This document shows, in pieces, positions 5,814-8,383 of a stretch of 8,383 nt of DNA; the stretch's first letter is position 1; every line of letters starts with the position of its first letter. Location of the stretch: the NCBI GenBank assembly GCA_900549135.1, contig URNI01000080.1, positions 1 through 8,383 of the forward strand, given 5' to 3'. Under the pieces are notes generated by a model. That model saw only the letters and a list, made by a program, of their open reading frames with translations, had not been told where the DNA came from and ran no database searches. Origin of the DNA: an uncultured Collinsella sp. GTDB taxonomy: Bacteria > Actinomycetota > Coriobacteriia > Coriobacteriales > Coriobacteriaceae. Both the position numbers and the translations under genes were made by a program.

Positions 5814-8270
5814 CAACAATGGATGGCGCTTGAAATCCCAAGAAGTCTCAAACGAGTCCCAATCAGTTTTTGAAATGGAGACATTGTTGTCGACCAGACT
5901 ATTAATTGCCGGTTGATGCTCGGCGGAAATAAGCACGGGAAGAGCTTTGATGTCTCTCGCTTGCATGTTAAGAGTGGGGTTAAGCATGCTGAGGACATCG
6001 GCAGCGATGGAACAATTGAGGAAGCCTAGAGCCCAGTTCTTGTTTTGGTCCAGATTACAGATACATGGGCCGGCCATGTCAAATCCGCCCGTCGGCGGCA
6101 ATAGCCTGAAACTCGGCTTGCCTGATGTCAGCATTGTGTAACAAACGCCTTCACTGAACCAATATTTTGACGCCAGTAAATTGGAGGTCGGATTACTCTG
6201 GTAAAACTCAATTGCGTCCTTTTTGATCGAAACCAACCAATGAAGATTGCCAAACCATCGACGAAAGTCGCCGCCCTTTGAGTAAGTAGCCCATGAGCCT
6301 TTTCGCCCAACCGAACGCGCGCCGACCTCCCAAAACAAGCGCAAATATAAATTGTTGTCGCCTGTTTTATTTTGAGACCCTGTATAGTCCGAGTAATCGC
6401 CAATGGAGTGGCCCAAAGAGAAAGCAGAGAGTAACCCGTCACTGGCCCAGTAGGCTATGGGGGTGCCGGGGATTTGCTTGAAGGTGTCGGCGTCGCGGCG
6501 ATAGAACCAGCCGCAGTCGGGGTTTCGGATCGCCTCGAGGGCCTTCGGGGCCTGGACAGCAGCACCAACGAAGTCCGAAAGGCGCACATAGCCGCCCTTG
6601 TAGCCCTTGACGAACGAATTGTGGAACGTGTAGGTACAGATGGGCACGGTCGCGCCAGCGAAGCCCGAGTACTCAAGCTGGATGAGAGAGGTCAGCGTTC
6701 TGTTGTCGATAATCTCGTTGCGGAGCTTCTCATAGCTTCCGATGAACATCCAGACGAAAGGCGACATGACTCCGCACTCGCCGTGGTCCTTGGCGAGACT
6801 GAACATGCGAACGACAAAGCTGGAGAAGAGGTCACTCTTCACGTCGGGGTAGCTCTTCTTGACCCACTTGCTCATGAAGGGGTTAAAGCTACTGCTGCCC
6901 ATATACGGAGGATTTGCCACGACGCAGATAAAACGACGGGACAGTTTCTCGCAAATGGCGACGGCGCTTTCGAGCTTAGTTTTGGCCGTAGCGGCAAAAA
7001 GGTCATCGGAACAACTCGCGGCGGCAGCCTTGAGCTCGTCGATCTCGTCCTCTGAGGGATTGAGCAGCGAACCGATCTCGCCCAAATGACTCAGCTCCTC
7101 GGCGAGCTTCTTGTTACCCGGCAGCTCGTCCTCCCCTAGCGGGATGCTCGAGAGCACGGTAACGTCGGCACGAACGCCACGCCTAAAGAAGCGACGGTCG
7201 TGCTCGCGGGCGCACATGGCAAGCGCCAGCTCCGCGATCTGTGCCGCGCGGGAATCGATTTCCATACCTGCAAGGTTTTTAGTAAGAATGAGCTCGGGAA
7301 TCTCGCGCTCACGATAGCCGCGCTCCTCATACATATGGAAGAGCAGCTCAAACGCATAGACCAAAATATGGCCCGAGCCGCATGCGGGGTCGCAGAGGGT
7401 TATCTCCTCGGGACTCGAAATGCGAATGAAGTCCTCGTGCTCAGCATCGGGCTCGATGTAATACTCCATGCGCTCGCGTAGCGAACTCCCCGGATTGTTG
7501 AGCATCCACAGACGGCCGAGCGAGTTCTCGACCATATAGCGCACGATCCACTCGGGGGTGAAGAGCTGCGTGGCGGGCGCGATGTCCGCCGCCGCTGCCT
7601 TGCGCTTGGACTTGAAAAACTCGTCTTTAACGTCGGCATTGTAGTACTGATACATCCAGCCCAGAACGGTCACGCCCTCGCGCCAGTCCTCGTCAGTGAG
7701 GACGGCATTGAGTTTGCCCACCACACTGTCAGCCATCATGAGGCCCTGGGGCAACAGCAGCTCCATGGCTCCGCCCACGCGTTCAAAGACGCCCGGCAGG
7801 CAATCGGCAAGCTCCTCGCACTGAGCAACAAACAGGTAGCGCCACAACGGTTCATCCAAGCCCGCCATCTTGAGCTCGGCTATGCGATCGGTATCGGCCG
7901 TCGTTATTTCCACGTCCAGTGCGTTCTCCACGGCCTCGCTGCCATGGCTGCCGTCCGCACGACTTAGCATGCGCATAAGGCTGGGAAGCCATCCGCATGC
8001 ATCCATGAAGCGAATGGCCACGATGCGGTTGAACCAGGTGTAGGCCGCACGGTCGAGCAGCGCCTCGTGACCCACCTCTGCCTGCATGCGCAGCAGTTCG
8101 TCGCGTTGCTCAATCTCAGCCGGACTTAGGGGCAGGCCGTTGACGGTCTCGGACCCAACGGGCGCGGGTGCAGGTTCGGTGATGCCGTAGCGCACCATCT
8201 GCGCCTCCACGCCTTTGATGAGCTCCGTACGGGCCCAGGTGCAGAAGCTCTTAAGAGCAGAATCGTTCAT
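5811..8270 (-). CDS. pglX: PglX N-terminal piece: adenine-specific DNA methyltransferase core plus recognition region (split pglX)
   Basis: PglX is the BREX methyltransferase that marks host DNA at a non-palindromic adenine-containing site. This 819-residue piece holds the catalytic half. TPEWIVRYMVENSLG (238-252) leads into the SAM-binding motif I DPACGSGH (294-301), and NPPY (453-456) is the catalytic motif of N6-adenine methyltransferases. IPGTPIAYW (600-608) closes the core. Residues about 610-800 form the target-recognition region, ending in DWDSFETSWDFKRHPLL (803-819), after which a TAG stops the protein. Intact BREX-1 PglX is about 1,200 residues and continues directly into the sequence now found at 3901-4869. 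ATG at 8268-8270 has AGAAAGG 10 bases upstream and the N-terminus is the usual family start. From codon about 609 onward, composition turns AT-rich, unlike the rest of the gene. All visible catalytic motifs are intact, so the split need not mean loss of function. Confidence 0.93.
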   Translation of the reverse strand: MNDSALKSFCTWARTELIKGVEAQMVRYGITEPAPAPVGSETVNGLPLSPAEIEQRDELLRMQAEVGHEALLDRAAYTWFNRIVAIRFMDACGWLPSLMRMLSRADGSHGSEAVENALDVEITTADTDRIAELKMAGLDEPLWRYLFVAQCEELADCLPGVFERVGGAMELLLPQGLMMADSVVGKLNAVLTDEDWREGVTVLGWMYQYYNADVKDEFFKSKRKAAAADIAPATQLFTPEWIVRYMVENSLGRLWMLNNPGSSLRERMEYYIEPDAEHEDFIRISSPEEITLCDPACGSGHILVYAFELLFHMYEERGYREREIPELILTKNLAGMEIDSRAAQIAELALAMCAREHDRRFFRRGVRADVTVLSSIPLGEDELPGNKKLAEELSHLGEIGSLLNPSEDEIDELKAAAASCSDDLFAATAKTKLESAVAICEKLSRRFICVVANPPYMGSSSFNPFMSKWVKKSYPDVKSDLFSSFVVRMFSLAKDHGECGVMSPFVWMFIGSYEKLRNEIIDNRTLTSLIQLEYSGFAGATVPICTYTFHNSFVKGYKGGYVRLSDFVGAAVQAPKALEAIRNPDCGWFYRRDADTFKQIPGTPIAYWASDGLLSAFSLGHSIGDYSDYTGSQNKTGDNNLYLRLFWEVGARSVGRKGSWATYSKGGDFRRWFGNLHWLVSIKKDAIEFYQSNPTSNLLASKYWFSEGVCYTMLTSGKPSFRLLPPTGGFDMAGPCICNLDQNKNWALGFLNCSIAADVLSMLNPTLNMQARDIKALPVLISAEHQPAINSLVDNNVSISKTDWDSFETSWDFKRHPLL

Positions 8271-8297
8271 GGTTGATGAGCCTTTCTAAACGCCATA

Positions 8298-8329
8298 AGC
8301 CACCGGTGCGCGCTTTGGCACCGGTGGCT
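8298..8329 (-). terminator. Perfect 12-bp hairpin between brxC and pglX, terminator or attenuator-like
   Basis: AGCCACCGGTGC (8298-8309) and GCACCGGTGGCT (8318-8329) are exact inverse complements with an 8-base loop. The stem starts 7 bases after the upstream stop codon and ends 27 bases before the pglX start. On the transcribed strand it is followed by TTATGGCGTTTAG, not a clean T-run, so it may be a weak terminator, an attenuator, or an mRNA processing or stability element separating brxC from pglX expression. Confidence 0.55.
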
Positions 8330-8336
8330 CCGCGGG

Positions 8337-8383
8337 TTAGTTGATACGGATCTCGTCGTTTGCAGCGAGCGCCTGCATAAGAC
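8337..8383 (-). CDS. brxC: C-terminal end of the upstream gene, probably BrxC
   Basis: Only the last 14 codons are visible, reading LMQALAANDEIRIN and then TAA (8337-8339). The reading frame enters from the right edge. Fourteen residues are too few for family assignment on sequence alone. The call rests on position: in type 1 BREX the gene directly upstream of pglX is brxC, which encodes a large P-loop ATPase. The 67-base gap to the pglX start is wider than the other operon gaps except the 63-base one, and it contains a perfect hairpin. Confidence 0.55.
   Translation of the reverse strand, partial: LMQALAANDEIRIN

Larger units (their letters stand above)
4890..6445. mobile_element. Putative low-GC exchange cassette: PglX recognition region plus Shedu-like gene
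   Basis: Composition falls abruptly within pglX. By hand count, line 6481-6540 has 40 of 60 G/C, line 6361-6420 has 28, line 6121-6180 has 25 and line 5641-5700 has 21. Backbone lines 2401-2460 and 7381-7440 have 34 and 35. The drop starts just after the PglX segment IPGTPIAYW (residues 600-608), where the methyltransferase core gives way to the target-recognition region. It ends near the start of the PglX C-terminal piece. The simplest reading is recombination that replaced the specificity region and brought the nuclease gene with it. No transposase, integrase or clear terminal repeats were seen, so the mechanism is unknown and the ends are approximate. Confidence 0.5.

Noticed and set aside
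4904..5835. Inverted 8-base repeat flanking the nuclease gene (tttcaagc at 4904-4911 and gcttgaaa at 5828-5835), possibly invertible-segment ends
   Set aside because: Eight bases is short enough to arise by chance when comparing two spacers, nothing extends it, and no recombinase is in the window.
4870..5841. pglX as a simple frameshifted or pseudogenised gene
   Set aside because: The two pieces are separated by an intact 289-codon gene, and each has its own start and ribosome site. Both retain conserved motifs, which is unlike a point frameshift or a decaying gene.
5811..8270. A type I or type IIG restriction-modification methyltransferase
   Set aside because: Adjacency to PglZ and BrxL in the standard order, together with PglX-specific segments such as DWDSFETSWDF, identifies BREX PglX. 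No hsdR- or hsdS-like gene is present.
1..8383. CRISPR arrays, tRNA or rRNA genes, insertion sequences
   Set aside because: No regularly spaced repeats, tRNA-like cloverleaf, rRNA-like stretch or transposase-like frame was seen on either strand by eye.

Overview
The window is part of a type 1 BREX (bacteriophage exclusion) defence operon. Every supportable gene reads on the minus strand, so transcription runs from high to low coordinates. In transcription order it holds the last codons of a gene that fits brxC (8337-8383), a pglX gene cut into two separately translated pieces (5811-8270 and 3901-4869), a Shedu-like (DUF4263) nuclease gene lodged between the two pieces (4933-5802), pglZ (1169-3877), and the first 385 codons of brxL, which runs off the left edge. 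brxA, brxB, most of brxC and the BrxL protease domain would lie outside the window. The flanking DNA is GC-rich (hand counts of sample lines give about 57-67%), with tight operon spacing, which fits a high-GC gut actinobacterium such as a coriobacterium. That placement is only an impression, because no taxonomic marker is present.

The main feature of interest is the pglX region. BREX-1 PglX is normally one protein of about 1,200 residues: adenine methyltransferase core, target-recognition region, then a C-terminal domain. Here the first ORF ends just after the conserved recognition-domain tail (DWDSFETSWDFKRHPLL). The rest of PglX resumes about 940 bases later as a 322-residue gene with its own strong ribosome binding site. 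The two pieces total 1,141 residues, close to an intact PglX, so little has been lost. The gene between them encodes a 289-residue PD-(D/E)XK-type protein of the Shedu family, itself a known anti-phage family.

Base composition drops sharply from about position 6445 to about 4890. That span covers the PglX target-recognition region and the Shedu-like gene, but not the methyltransferase core or the C-terminal piece. This suggests that specificity domain and nuclease arrived together as one exchange cassette in an older BREX operon.

As a working model, the two PglX pieces would assemble into the BREX methyltransferase that marks host DNA. PglZ, BrxC and BrxL would form the phage-blocking machinery, and the Shedu-like protein would add a nuclease arm tied to the same specificity cassette. 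The gene identities are well supported by motifs and order. The cassette origin, the reassembly of split PglX and any cooperation with the nuclease are inference.
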